A DNA stretch of 25,208 nucleotides from JBGSYN01 sp041750975 (GCA_041750975.1 JBGSYN010000186.1:1-25208), one strand, 5' to 3'; positions 14,893-22,420 are shown, counted from the first letter of the stretch. Program-made: numbers and translations. Notes: generated by a model from the sequence alone, not told the origin.

Positions 14893-15014
14893 TGTCATTT
14901 GACAAGCTTCGTCCCGGCCTGCGTAAAGGCCTCTGGTTCGTCGCGCTATGGATCGGCGGCATCGCCGTTCTCGGTGTCATCGCTTACGGTATCCGAATGG
15001 GGTTGGGCCTTTGA
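14892..15014 (+). CDS. small single-span bd-oxidase accessory protein (DUF2474/CydX-like)
   Basis: A 40-codon gene directly after cydB. The peptide has a basic start (MSFDKLRPGLRKG) and one membrane helix around residues 14-34 (LWFVALWIGGIAVLGVIAYG), then a short tail with Arg. Bd oxidases carry such small subunits (CydX, CydS), and CIO-type operons often end in a short DUF2474 protein of this shape. The ATG overlaps the cydB stop by one base, which strongly supports expression. Its own stop TGA lies in the TTGA that also starts the next gene at 15011. Confidence 0.82.
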   Translation: MSFDKLRPGLRKGLWFVALWIGGIAVLGVIAYGIRMGLGL

Positions 15015-15883
15015 TTTTTCGTGTACTGACCACCGCCTGGCTCGCGTTTGTGGCGGCTTCATCACTGACAACAGCAAACGCCTGCGGGCTGGAATCGGCT
15101 TGCGAGGTCGCAACCGGAAGCTACCGCGTCGCACTCCCGAGCACCGGGGAAGGGCCGGAATCAGCAGGGGCCGGGGAGCCGATGCCTGTGGTGCTTTGGT
15201 TCCACGGGGCCAATGGCTCTGGCACCGGTGCTCTGCGGAATGCCGCCATGACCCAGCCCTTCCTCGATCGAGGCTATGCCTTTGTCGCCGCCGACGGCCT
15301 GCTGATGCCCGGGCGCGATTGGACCAATTGGGCGCTGCGCGACGGCCGGGAACCATGGCGCGACGAACTGGCGTTCGCATTGCAGATTCTGGACGATGTC
15401 GACCGGCGCTATGGAATCGACCGCGACCGTGTCCTGGTTGCGGGCTTTTCGCGCGGGGCCTCGCTGGTCTGGGACCTCGCCTGCCATGACGCCGAGCACT
15501 TCACCGCATTCGCCCCGGTTGCCGGCGCCTTCTGGCGGCCGCACCCCGAGACCTGCGAGAGCGGCCCGATCGATCTGCTGCACACCCACGGTTTTCAGGA
15601 CGGCACGGTGCCCCTTGAGGGTAGGCCGCTCAGAAGCGAACGCGCGCAGGGCGATGTCTTCGAGGGCCTGGCCCTGCTCCGCCGGACCAATCAATGCGGC
15701 AGCGATCGCGCCGATACCTACGCGATGAGCGAGACCTTCTGGTGCAAGGCCTGGACCGAGTGCGACGGCGGCACGGAACTGGAGCTTTGCCTCCATCAAG
15801 CCGGCCACGGCGTGCCCCAGGGCTGGAGCGAGATGGCAGTTGCTTGGTTCGAGGGGTTGCAGACCGGTGGTGCGGGAGGCTGA
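15011..15883 (+). CDS. secreted PHB-depolymerase-like alpha/beta hydrolase
   Basis: A 290-residue hydrolase of the poly(3-hydroxybutyrate) depolymerase/LpqC type (COG3509). The signal peptide ends near residue 25 (TTANA), so it acts outside the cytoplasm. The triad is readable: Ser147 in GFSRGAS, Asp197 in HGFQDGTV, and His266 in AGHGVPQGW. WFHGANGSG at 63-71 forms the oxyanion region. Several Cys residues (25, 31, 159, 182, 229, 245, 251, 260) suggest disulfides. The start is taken as TTG at 15011 because it removes a senseless leader and leaves a clean signal peptide; the TTGA overlaps the preceding stop. The polymer or ester it cleaves is unknown. A degraded copy of its last third lies at 17840. 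Confidence 0.85.
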   Translation: MIFRVLTTAWLAFVAASSLTTANACGLESACEVATGSYRVALPSTGEGPESAGAGEPMPVVLWFHGANGSGTGALRNAAMTQPFLDRGYAFVAADGLLMPGRDWTNWALRDGREPWRDELAFALQILDDVDRRYGIDRDRVLVAGFSRGASLVWDLACHDAEHFTAFAPVAGAFWRPHPETCESGPIDLLHTHGFQDGTVPLEGRPLRSERAQGDVFEGLALLRRTNQCGSDRADTYAMSETFWCKAWTECDGGTELELCLHQAGHGVPQGWSEMAVAWFEGLQTGGAGG

Positions 15884-15958
15884 CCGGTCCGGATTGCCTC
15901 GGTTGAGTTTACTGCTGGGGATTGATCCTCGGACCTGCTGCTCAGGCGACGGTCGCTA

Positions 15959-17686
15959 TCAGTGTGTCGGCTCGAGCTGTTGGCCCGACTGACCGAAGGT
16001 TTGGTCGGGATTGAAAAAATTGTCGTCGGTCAAAACGAAGCTGCCGTCATTCAGCTGCCAGGCATTGTTGTAGTTCTGGGATAGCGCCACGGGGCCTTCG
16101 GCGGTGTTGTAGCGGGTGGTCTCCCAGATATTCTCGACGCTCTTGGCTTGGCCGGCATCCGACATGCCCTGGCGGCGTTTCCAGCTCTCGAACATCATGT
16201 CCGAGACCGAGCCTCTATCGGTCGGGCTGGTTGCAGCCATTGCCGGGGCCGGCTTGTTCTGATTGCGCCACCATTGCTGCACCGCATGCGTCCAAGCGGG
16301 ATTTGCGCGCAGATTATTGAGAATGATGGGGAAGGAGGGGTGTCCGGCATCGAGTTCGCCTGCCGGCGTCGTGATGGCGAGCAGCAACTCTATCGCGCCG
16401 CCGCGGCCTTGGTTCATGCCGCCCTGGCCCCAACCGTCGGGCGTCGCGACTTCGTAGTGGGAGGTGAGAACGACAAAGGCCGTGTGGGTCTCGACACCCT
16501 CGATCGTCGCTCGGACCCGCACCATGATACCGTCGTACCATTGGCGAATATTGGGAAGCACCGGCGGCGGAGCAGCCTGGGCCAATTGGCGCACGAGTTG
16601 CTCGACTTCGGGCGGGCGCTCCACAGCTAGAATTTCGATCGGTGATTGCGCGAAACGGTCGATGTAGGTCCGAAATGCGGCCTCGGGTTCGGTGATGTCC
16701 ATCGCCAGACAGCCCTGAGTGGAACCGCCATAATTGTTAACGCTCCAGCTGATCGGCGGCAGGAACGCAACCGCGTAGCGCTCGTCGGGCGCCGCCGCGC
16801 GCCAGATCAGCCGTTCACCCTTGTGACAGCCGGATGCCGGATTCCAAATCACGCCGCCCTCCGTTTTCCAATCCGCCGGCACAACCGCGGTGAACGCCGG
16901 CATCGCGCCGAACGGTGCGGTGTCGTCCATGATCTCGACCGGCTTGAGTCGGAGCGTTTCGGCTGTTGGTTGACCGGTTCGGCCGACGGCCGCCACGGGC
17001 TCGGCGTTGCGGGCGATCATCGTCTCCGGACCGGTGTCGGTCCGATCTTCGGCCGCATCGATCATGAAGCCGTCGAAGGTGAAGCGTCCGAGGCCGGCAG
17101 CGGCAATGCCGGCGGCGCCGAAACCGATGTCATCCATGCGGATTTCGCCAACCCGGGAACCATTGACGTTCAAAGACACGTTATTGCCACGCTCGACCAG
17201 TGTGAGGCGGTTGGAACCCGGCCGGATCGCGTCGACCTCGCTTTGCATGACCGGACTGAAGCCGCTGCTGTTGCGCCGATAAAGGCCGATCATGCCGCCG
17301 GGCTCAAGGACGAACAGAAAATACGAACGTGTGTCCGCATCGAAGCCGTAGAGCAGGCCGGCGAGCGGATTGCCGTTACCGTCCGGTTCCAAGGTGACGT
17401 CGACGGTGATACGCCGGCTGCCCTCGCTGCCAGGCGCCGGATTCACATAGAAGTACTGCAGCGCGTTCGGATCGCTGCCATTGGTCATTCGAAAGGCCGG
17501 GCCGTCCCGTTCATACCGCCACGGCCCCTCATCGCCACCGCCCGGGAGAAAGGCATCGAGCGATCCCATGCCGGCGCCCGACTGAGCTGCTGCGGTCCCG
17601 CCCATAAGCCCGCAAATGAGCATCGGGAAACTCAGTAGCATCAATAAACGGAGCGATAAACGCCCAGGCCGATTGAGAGAACGCAT
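15959..17686 (-). CDS. secreted protein with lectin-like domain, unknown function
   Basis: A 575-residue exported protein. After a signal peptide (about residues 1-34, ending TAAAQS), the first 200 residues look like a concanavalin/LamG-type beta sandwich: alternating strands with YFYVNPAP, ITVDVTLEPDG, YGFDADTRSYFLFVLEPGG, LTLVERGNNVSLNVNG and GRFTFDGFMI. The remainder holds two cysteines (in ASGCHKGER and STQGCLAMD), a likely helical stretch (PPEVEQLVRQLAQ), and a Trp/Asn-rich tail with NYNNAWQLNDGSF and NFFNPDQTFGQ. No catalytic motif is recognised. The ATG at 17684-17686 was chosen for its AGGA site and signal peptide; frames starting further up lack both. It lies between the hydrolase and that gene's decayed copy. 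Confidence 0.8.
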   Translation of the reverse strand: MRSLNRPGRLSLRLLMLLSFPMLICGLMGGTAAAQSGAGMGSLDAFLPGGGDEGPWRYERDGPAFRMTNGSDPNALQYFYVNPAPGSEGSRRITVDVTLEPDGNGNPLAGLLYGFDADTRSYFLFVLEPGGMIGLYRRNSSGFSPVMQSEVDAIRPGSNRLTLVERGNNVSLNVNGSRVGEIRMDDIGFGAAGIAAAGLGRFTFDGFMIDAAEDRTDTGPETMIARNAEPVAAVGRTGQPTAETLRLKPVEIMDDTAPFGAMPAFTAVVPADWKTEGGVIWNPASGCHKGERLIWRAAAPDERYAVAFLPPISWSVNNYGGSTQGCLAMDITEPEAAFRTYIDRFAQSPIEILAVERPPEVEQLVRQLAQAAPPPVLPNIRQWYDGIMVRVRATIEGVETHTAFVVLTSHYEVATPDGWGQGGMNQGRGGAIELLLAITTPAGELDAGHPSFPIILNNLRANPAWTHAVQQWWRNQNKPAPAMAATSPTDRGSVSDMMFESWKRRQGMSDAGQAKSVENIWETTRYNTAEGPVALSQNYNNAWQLNDGSFVLTDDNFFNPDQTFGQSGQQLEPTH

Positions 17687-17839
17687 CAAGATCCTCATCA
17701 AGAAGTTGGTCGATCTGATCGGGCGGATGATTTGGGTTCGAATGGTGTGGCGCAAGCATAGGCAGGCCCCCGGCGATCGTCCAGGCTCCGCCAGACCGAT
17801 CCGCCGATTGGACGGTAAACATTTCATTGGTTACGCATT

Positions 17840-18156
17840 GCGCCCCGATCGATCGACGGCACATCCACGGTTACCAGTACGCCGCTCGAAGGCAGGCCGC
17901 TTCGAAGCGACCGCGCGCCGGGCGACGTCTTAGAGGGCCAGGGCCTGCGCCGCCGGACCAATCAATGCGCCGGCGATCATGCCGATGCCTGCGCGATGAG
18001 CGCGACGTTCTGGTGCAAGGCCCGGATCGAGTGCGACGGCGGCACGGAACTGGAGCTTTGCCTCTCCATCAAGGCCGCCACGGCGTGCTCCAGAGCTGGA
18101 GTGAGATTGCGCTTGTATGGTTCGAGGGGCTGCAGAACGGCCGCGAGGGAGGATGA
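17840..18156 (+). pseudogene. decayed 3' copy of the PHB-depolymerase-like gene
   Basis: This stretch aligns end to end with 15561-15883, the last third of the upstream hydrolase (residues about 184 to the stop, with the triad Asp and His). A 36-bp block is identical (18029-18064 versus 15758-15793), and the stop codons coincide. The offset changes from 2279 to 2271 bp through an 8-bp deletion near 17873 and then to 2273 bp through a 2-bp insertion at about 18065. Both are frameshifts, and the His-region reading frame is lost. No N-terminal two thirds, signal peptide or nucleophile Ser precede it. It is therefore a remnant of a tandem or dispersed duplication, in the same direction as the intact gene. 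Confidence 0.88.
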
Positions 18157-18852
18157 TCAGCCCGGCCCGTCGCGGCAGTGGTTGATCAGAATGGCGAGAG
18201 TGGAGGTATAGGATTTCGGCAATGAGATTTGGTACGATGATGGACTAAAGATTTCATTGCCAGAAAGCACCGGGCGACCGCCCTGTTTCGTTGTCGTCTT
18301 GGCGGCATTGATCGCGAGCGCTTCAAGGATTTCCGAACGCAACCGCGCCGCACCGGCGCGCATTGCGCGTGCCCATGGCCAGGTGACGGACTCGCGCTCG
18401 ATCGAGGGCCGCCCGGGGTGGGGCGTGGAGCGCCTGGGCTTCGGCGGAGGGAGCGGCCGCGTCGATTGCTCGATCCGCCGGTTGATCCCGGCCGCCAGCA
18501 CCTTGGCCGGATTGCAGCCCTGGACGATCTGGTCGCAGAAAAAGAGCACCACCCGGACATCGCGCTCGGCGATGGCGATCTCGATAAAATCGAGGGCCAG
18601 CGATTCGATCTCTTTAAGCCGCTCTTCCGCCGGCAAATCGATCGACGCCTTGCAGGCCTCGACCAAAGCCCTGAAATCGGGCTCGGCGGCAAGAGCCTCG
18701 ATCATTTCGGGCGCCGTCCTGGACTCCCCTGCGATTTGCGCCGGCGTGAGGCCCCGGGCCGTCCGCATGGCGACACGCAACAGCTCGGGCCGCTGCCGCC
18801 GCACAAACTGCATCCGGTCGGCCATTGGCGATGAGGGCAGGGCGCTTTGCAT
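18157..18852 (-). CDS. hypothetical protein with HTH-like N-terminal region
   Basis: Not recognised. From the ATG at 18852 it has 231 residues. Residues 35-55 (LTPAQIAGESRTAPEMIEAL) read like a helix-turn-helix of the kind seen in phage and plasmid proteins. Residues 70-115 are strongly helical and acidic, ending VLFFCDQIVQG. A Pro/Arg-rich linker (PLPPPKPRRSTPHPGRPS) and a basic C-terminal part follow. Starts at 18879 (inside the promoter), 18852 and 18825 are possible; the promoter at 18859-18886 favours the latter two. It ends exactly where the pseudogene ends on the other strand. It could be a regulator of the neighbouring toxin-antitoxin island, but that is a guess. Confidence 0.65.
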   Translation of the reverse strand: MQSALPSSPMADRMQFVRRQRPELLRVAMRTARGLTPAQIAGESRTAPEMIEALAAEPDFRALVEACKASIDLPAEERLKEIESLALDFIEIAIAERDVRVVLFFCDQIVQGCNPAKVLAAGINRRIEQSTRPLPPPKPRRSTPHPGRPSIERESVTWPWARAMRAGAARLRSEILEALAINAAKTTTKQGGRPVLSGNEIFSPSSYQISLPKSYTSTLAILINHCRDGPG

Positions 18853-18886
18853 GCAAGGACTATAATGAAAACAATGCAAAAATCAA
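18847..18886 (-). promoter_or_regulatory. promoter with TTGCAT repeats ahead of the hypothetical gene
   Basis: On the minus strand TTGATT (18886-18881), a 16-bp spacer and TATAGT (18864-18859) make a good sigma-70 promoter in a locally AT-rich stretch. TTGCAT occurs twice, 22 bp apart (18878-18873 and 18856-18851), and the second is part of the palindrome TTGCATGCAA (18847-18856). That spacing of two turns over the promoter suggests an operator. Confidence 0.55.
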
Positions 18887-18914
18887 GGAAAAAATACCTT
18901 GATCAGCCACATTG

Positions 18915-19193
18915 TTAGATTTCCGGCCGAGAAACTTCGCGTTCTATCAACTCGCGGATGAACCGTGTGTAGGGGATGCCTCGGTGTTTTGCGCGCTCTT
19001 TCAGTGCGTCAAGCAGAGGCATGGGTACACGCATATTGATTTGCGCGGTCTTCGGTTCGAACTCGAAGCTCATCGGTTTGAAGCCCGAAAAATCATACTC
19101 CGATAGATCCGCCGTTTCGACAAAACGCTTTGCCTCTTCGTCCGTGACGAAGCGTGGAAACGGCTTAAGTACTTTTCCTTTGTTGTCGCTCAT
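18915..19193 (-). CDS. brnA: BrnA-like antitoxin of a type II toxin-antitoxin pair
   Basis: A 92-residue protein. The acidic N-terminal part (FPRFVTDEEAKRFVETADL, then FSGFKPMSFEF) would wrap the toxin. The C-terminal half (TAQINMRVPMPLLDALKERA and GIPYTRFIRELIER) is a ribbon-helix-helix DNA-binding domain that normally represses the operon. The ATG at 19191-19193 lies 29 bp inside the toxin gene's end, so the two are coupled. Toxin-first order is usual for BrnTA. In-frame codons exist upstream to 19358 but they are antisense-like sequence inside the toxin gene. Confidence 0.85.
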   Translation of the reverse strand: MSDNKGKVLKPFPRFVTDEEAKRFVETADLSEYDFSGFKPMSFEFEPKTAQINMRVPMPLLDALKERAKHRGIPYTRFIRELIEREVSRPEI

Positions 19194-19476
19194 AGTTTTC
19201 GATCTCTTCGCCGTGCATGTAGCGGGCGCTGATGGGTCTGATGACGCGTCCGCCATTCCTGTCCCCAAGCGTGAAGACCACAAAGACGTATCGACGTCTC
19301 CGGTTTTTGCCGACTGCGTCAAACCGGGTCTCCATGTCTTCCGGATAGCGGTCTGCAAGCACGAGAGGATTGTTGCTTAAGACATACTCGATCTCGGCTT
19401 GCGAGACCCCATGCTTGCCGCATTTCGGCCAGTTGCCACCGTCCCATTCGAATAGCGCCACACTACCCATTATCAT
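19165..19476 (-). CDS. brnT: BrnT-like ribonuclease toxin
   Basis: A 103-residue protein with the BrnT pattern: FEWDGGNWPKCGKHGVSQAE near the start (KHGV is the family signature), then RRRYVFVVFTLGDR and the C-terminal IRPISARYMHGEEIENYE. BrnT toxins are RelE-fold ribonucleases that block translation until bound by BrnA. The first codons are ATG ATA ATG, so the start may be 19476 or 19470. The upstream region is unusually AT-rich. The antitoxin gene overlaps its end. Base composition around it is lower in GC than the metabolic genes, as fits an acquired module. Confidence 0.85.
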   Translation of the reverse strand: MIMGSVALFEWDGGNWPKCGKHGVSQAEIEYVLSNNPLVLADRYPEDMETRFDAVGKNRRRRYVFVVFTLGDRNGGRVIRPISARYMHGEEIENYERQQRKST

Positions 19477-19490
19477 AAATAATACGCAAA

Positions 19491-19500
19491 TGTATATACA
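19491..19500. promoter_or_regulatory. TGTATATACA palindrome ahead of brnT
   Basis: A perfect 10-bp palindrome, 14 bp upstream of the brnT start, inside the AT-rich promoter zone. Ribbon-helix-helix antitoxins bind such short palindromes, so it is a candidate BrnA operator. TTGTAT at 19501-19496 (minus) may be a -35 box. Confidence 0.45.
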
Positions 19501-19531
19501 ATTTAAGTCTCTATAGTCGATAGGAACCCAC

Positions 19532-19560
19532 TTGGATCACGCTTATTTCGACGCCATATT
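19532..19560 (+). promoter_or_regulatory. promoter of the Xre/RES pair
   Basis: TTGGAT (19532-19537), a 17-bp spacer and CATATT (19555-19560) resemble a sigma-70 promoter on the plus strand. Transcription would begin near 19567, which leaves a short leader to the ATG at 19584 and rules against the earlier ATG at 19566. Confidence 0.5.
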
Positions 19561-19583
19561 ACGTCATGAAATGTGAGGTTGAT

Positions 19584-19934
19584 ATGGACGTCGCGAGTTT
19601 CATTGAAGACGATACGTTCTCGCCGGGCCGGATTGCCGAGCGGCTGCGGACGACGAAGGGCGAGATCGCGGACACTTTGGGGCTCAGCCGCGATGCGTTG
19701 ATGCGGGCCAATCGTATTCACTCACGCAAGACCCAGACACGGCTGCGGCAGATGATGGAGATCCTCAACCGGGTCGAGGCCCATACCGGCTCGATGCTGG
19801 GTGCCTATGCCTGGTTCCGCTCGCAACCCCTGCCGGGGTTCGGCGGGATGACGCCCGACCAATTGGTGCGCCAAGGGAATGCCGATTACGTGCATCATTA
19901 TCTGGACCGGGTGATGGCCGGGGGATACGCCTGA
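19584..19934 (+). CDS. Xre/MbcA/ParS-type antitoxin (DUF2384 domain)
   Basis: A 116-residue antitoxin of RES-Xre systems. The N-terminal part has a helix-turn-helix (RTTKGEIADTLGLSRDALMR) that binds DNA. The C-terminal toxin-binding domain shows the common pattern LGAYAWFRSQPLPGFGGMTP followed by a helical end (DYVHHYLDRVMAGGYA). The ATG at 19584 was chosen because TGAGG (19574-19578) precedes it by 5 nt; an ATG at 19566 would add six residues. It lies 16 bp before the RES toxin gene and reads divergently from brnTA. Confidence 0.87.
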   Translation: MDVASFIEDDTFSPGRIAERLRTTKGEIADTLGLSRDALMRANRIHSRKTQTRLRQMMEILNRVEAHTGSMLGAYAWFRSQPLPGFGGMTPDQLVRQGNADYVHHYLDRVMAGGYA

Positions 19935-19950
19935 CGGAGCCTCGAATAGC

Positions 19951-20586
19951 ATGCGTTTTCGGGGCGCCCTGTTTCGGGCGCATAGCCCTGAATGGTCCTG
20001 GATGCCGGTATCGGGAGAGGGCGCGAGTATACATGGGGGAAGGTTCAACCGGCGCGGTGTCGCCGCACTCTACGCCTCAGTGGAACCGATGACGGTGATC
20101 CTGGAAGCCATGCCGGTGGGCCTGCCGCTTCAGCCTCTGACACTCTGTGAGTATGAAGTCGACTGCGATGGGCTCGTTGATGCGACGGGCCCGTCAGTGC
20201 GTGACGCGTTGAGCATTGCAGCAGGGGAGTTGAACTGCCCGGAATGGGAGCGTCAGATGAACGATGGGCATGTCCCCTTATCGCAGGCCCTTGCGGACAG
20301 ACTGATCGCCCAGGGCTATCGCGGATTACGTGTACCAAGCTTCGCACCGGGTGCACCTGAAGGCGCCAGCAATCTTGTCTTTTGGGACTGGGGCCCCGAG
20401 GCGCCCAAAAAGGTCGTCGTCATCGACGATGACCGGAGGTTGCCGCGTAATCCTTCATCATGGCGTTCGGTCGATCAGGGAGCGTTCAGTTTGCCCGCTG
20501 CCAGCCGCGGAGGATCAGGAGGGCAAGCACGAGGAACCAGAAGGCGAGGCTCAGAGGCAGGCCGTTGGGGCCGGCGACCGTCATGA
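19951..20586 (+). CDS. RES-domain toxin (NAD+-degrading), with extended C-terminus
   Basis: RES toxins consume NAD+ by ADP-ribosyl-type or phosphorylase chemistry and are held in check by the Xre partner. The motifs are GGRFNRRGVAALYAS (residues 29-43, R31 and Y41), VILEAM with E52, and GASNLVFWDW with S140, the R-(Y)-E-S set typical of the fold. DDDRRLPRNPSSWR at 159-172 is the normal family end. The frame nevertheless runs 39 residues further (SVDQGAF and a Gly/Arg-rich tail). Those extra codons lie antisense to the end of the MFS gene, overlapping it by 101 bp. GGAG lies upstream of the ATG. The core appears intact; the tail is probably a loss-of-stop extension. Confidence 0.87.
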   Translation: MRFRGALFRAHSPEWSWMPVSGEGASIHGGRFNRRGVAALYASVEPMTVILEAMPVGLPLQPLTLCEYEVDCDGLVDATGPSVRDALSIAAGELNCPEWERQMNDGHVPLSQALADRLIAQGYRGLRVPSFAPGAPEGASNLVFWDWGPEAPKKVVVIDDDRRLPRNPSSWRSVDQGAFSLPAASRGGSGGQARGTRRRGSEAGRWGRRPS

Positions 20587-21661
20587 GCGGGCCGCTGAGC
20601 ATCGGGCCCAAAAGGCCGCCCAGACCCCACATCATCGAGAATGCCGCATTGCCCGCAAAGAGGGCTTCGCCGTCGAACCGGTCGCCGAGCTCGGCCAGCG
20701 AGACCGTGTAGATACCGAAGGCGACCGAGCCCCAGAGCACCAGCATCGGCCAGAGACCGGGGCCGTCGATCAGAAAGGGCAGGCTGATCGCGCCAATGGC
20801 GGTGAGGATCGCCAAACCGAGGCGGACGGCGCGCCGTGGCAGCCGGTCGGCAATCCAGCCGATGGGGTATTGGAGGGCGATGTTGCCGCCGATCAGAACG
20901 CCCACGGCGAGGGCGGCGCGGGCCTCGGTCATGCCGTTTTCGAGCGCGTAAATCGGCAGGAGCGACATGATGGTCTGATCGAACAGGCCGATCATGCCGA
21001 CGCCGACGAGGAGCGATGGCGCCAGCGGCAGGAAGCGCAGGAATGACCCGACCGAGCCGCCGGTGATGGCCGGCAATTGGTCGCGCGCGGCGATGACGAC
21101 AGCGAGACCTAAAAGCACCGCTGCAATCGCGATGGCGAACGGCAACAAACCTGCGCTGCCGACGACGGCGATGATGCTCGGCCCGCCGGCGTAGCCGATC
21201 GAGGCGGCGACGGCGTAAACGGCGATGATCCGTCCGCGCAAATGGCGCGGGGCAAGTTGGTTGATCCAGGTTTCGCTGACCACGAAAACGGCGTTGGCGG
21301 CGGCCCCGAAGACGAACCGGAGCAAGAACCAAACCACTATGTTGGTGCCCAGCGCCAAGCCTGCGAAAATCGCCGCACAGACCAGGAGCGAGGCCGCCAT
21401 CAAGGGGGTGGCGCCGATTTTCCGGGCGATGAGCGGGGTGAAGGGGGCAAAGAGAATGGTGCCAAGCGGCCCCATCGCGGCGTTGACGCCGATCACCGCC
21501 GGCGAGTAGCCCTGCCGCTCGAGGATCAGGGCCAGGAGCGTATGGGAGAGGCTGAGCGCGAAGGCGTAGGCGGCCATGGTCGCGATCGCCGCGACAATAC
21601 CCCGCCAGGGTTTCACGATGATGTCAGCGCCGGCGGTCCCCTGCCGTGCGCCGGGGTCCAA
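20486..21661 (-). CDS. MFS transporter (YcaD-like)
   Basis: A 391-residue, 12-helix major facilitator superfamily protein in the inner membrane. Helix 1 is about residues 20-43, and the loop 2-3 signature is LIARKIGATPL. FVFGAAANAVFVVSETWINQLAP (helix 4-5) resembles YcaD-type exporters, and the second half repeats the pattern with YPIGWIADRLPRRAVRLG. The substrate is unknown. It lies 9 bp behind the aldolase-family gene, so it is in that operon and may move its substrate. The start is uncertain between a TTG at 21661 (AGGGA just upstream) and a GTG at 21616. Its last 101 bp are overlapped by the RES frame. Confidence 0.88.
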   Translation of the reverse strand: MDPGARQGTAGADIIVKPWRGIVAAIATMAAYAFALSLSHTLLALILERQGYSPAVIGVNAAMGPLGTILFAPFTPLIARKIGATPLMAASLLVCAAIFAGLALGTNIVVWFLLRFVFGAAANAVFVVSETWINQLAPRHLRGRIIAVYAVAASIGYAGGPSIIAVVGSAGLLPFAIAIAAVLLGLAVVIAARDQLPAITGGSVGSFLRFLPLAPSLLVGVGMIGLFDQTIMSLLPIYALENGMTEARAALAVGVLIGGNIALQYPIGWIADRLPRRAVRLGLAILTAIGAISLPFLIDGPGLWPMLVLWGSVAFGIYTVSLAELGDRFDGEALFAGNAAFSMMWGLGGLLGPMLSGPLMTVAGPNGLPLSLAFWFLVLALLILRGWQRAN

Positions 21662-21670
21662 TTCCCTGGA

Positions 21671-22420
21671 TCAATGCCGGTATTCGGGGGCTTCGCGGTC
21701 CAGAATGCGTTTCAATGCCGAGAAATGCGCTTCGGCGGACTCGGCTTCCTCGCCGGCGATCTGTTGGGCGGCCTTGCGCGCCATCTCGTCATCGACCAGG
21801 CGCAACGGCCGGCCGGTGCTCATCGCCAGCACCTGGTTCTGGCAGGCGCGCTCGAGATAATAGAGCCGGTCGAACGCCACGCCGACATTGTTGCCGATGA
21901 TCGTGACGCCATGATGAGCCATGAACATGATGTCGCGGTTGCCCATGGCATTGGCGATACGCTCGCCCTCGGCGTCGTCGAGCGCCACGCCGCCATAGTC
22001 GTCGTCATAGGCGATGCGGTCGAAGAAGCGGAGCCCCACCTGGTTGCAGGGCTCGAGCCGGCCGTTCTCGATCGTGGTGAGGGCCGTGGCGTAGGGCATG
22101 TGCGAGTGCAGGATGCAGCGGGCATGGGGCACTTTGCGGTGCAGCCAGGCATGGATGAAATAGGCAGTGGGCTCGGGGGCAGGGGCACCTTCGGGCTCGA
22201 TGACATTGCCCTCGACATCGATCAGGAGGAGGTCGGAGGCACGGATCTCGCTCCAGTGCAGGCGGTAGGGGTTGATCAGGAAACGCTCGCCGGTGTCGTC
22301 GACCGCGAGGCTGTAATGGTTGCAGACCCCTTCGTTGAGGCCCATGCGTGCCGCCCAGCGGAAGGCTGCTGCGAGATCGATCCGCATTTGTTGGATGTCG
22401 TTGGTGATGAATGCATTCAT
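21671..22420 (-). CDS. class II aldolase/adducin family protein
   Basis: A 249-residue protein of the fuculose-phosphate aldolase/adducin fold. Metal and catalytic residues are visible: E83 in APEPTAYFIHAWLH, H105 and H107 in LHSHMPYATAL, and H169/H170 in MAHHGVTIIG. Members cleave sugar phosphates or decarboxylate keto acids with a divalent metal; the substrate is not evident. The ATG at 22418-22420 has AGGG 7 nt upstream and gives the typical MNAFITNDIQQMRIDLAAAF start; a farther ATG at 22465 adds a basic leader. It precedes the MFS gene and is divergent from the amidohydrolase, which together look like a small catabolic unit. Confidence 0.9.
   Translation of the reverse strand: MNAFITNDIQQMRIDLAAAFRWAARMGLNEGVCNHYSLAVDDTGERFLINPYRLHWSEIRASDLLLIDVEGNVIEPEGAPAPEPTAYFIHAWLHRKVPHARCILHSHMPYATALTTIENGRLEPCNQVGLRFFDRIAYDDDYGGVALDDAEGERIANAMGNRDIMFMAHHGVTIIGNNVGVAFDRLYYLERACQNQVLAMSTGRPLRLVDDEMARKAAQQIAGEEAESAEAHFSALKRILDREAPEYRH

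Noticed and set aside
16646..17638. A 330-codon plus-strand frame across the secreted protein
   Set aside because: It is antisense to a signal-peptide protein with protein-like patterning; the plus frame has no motif and no ribosome site.
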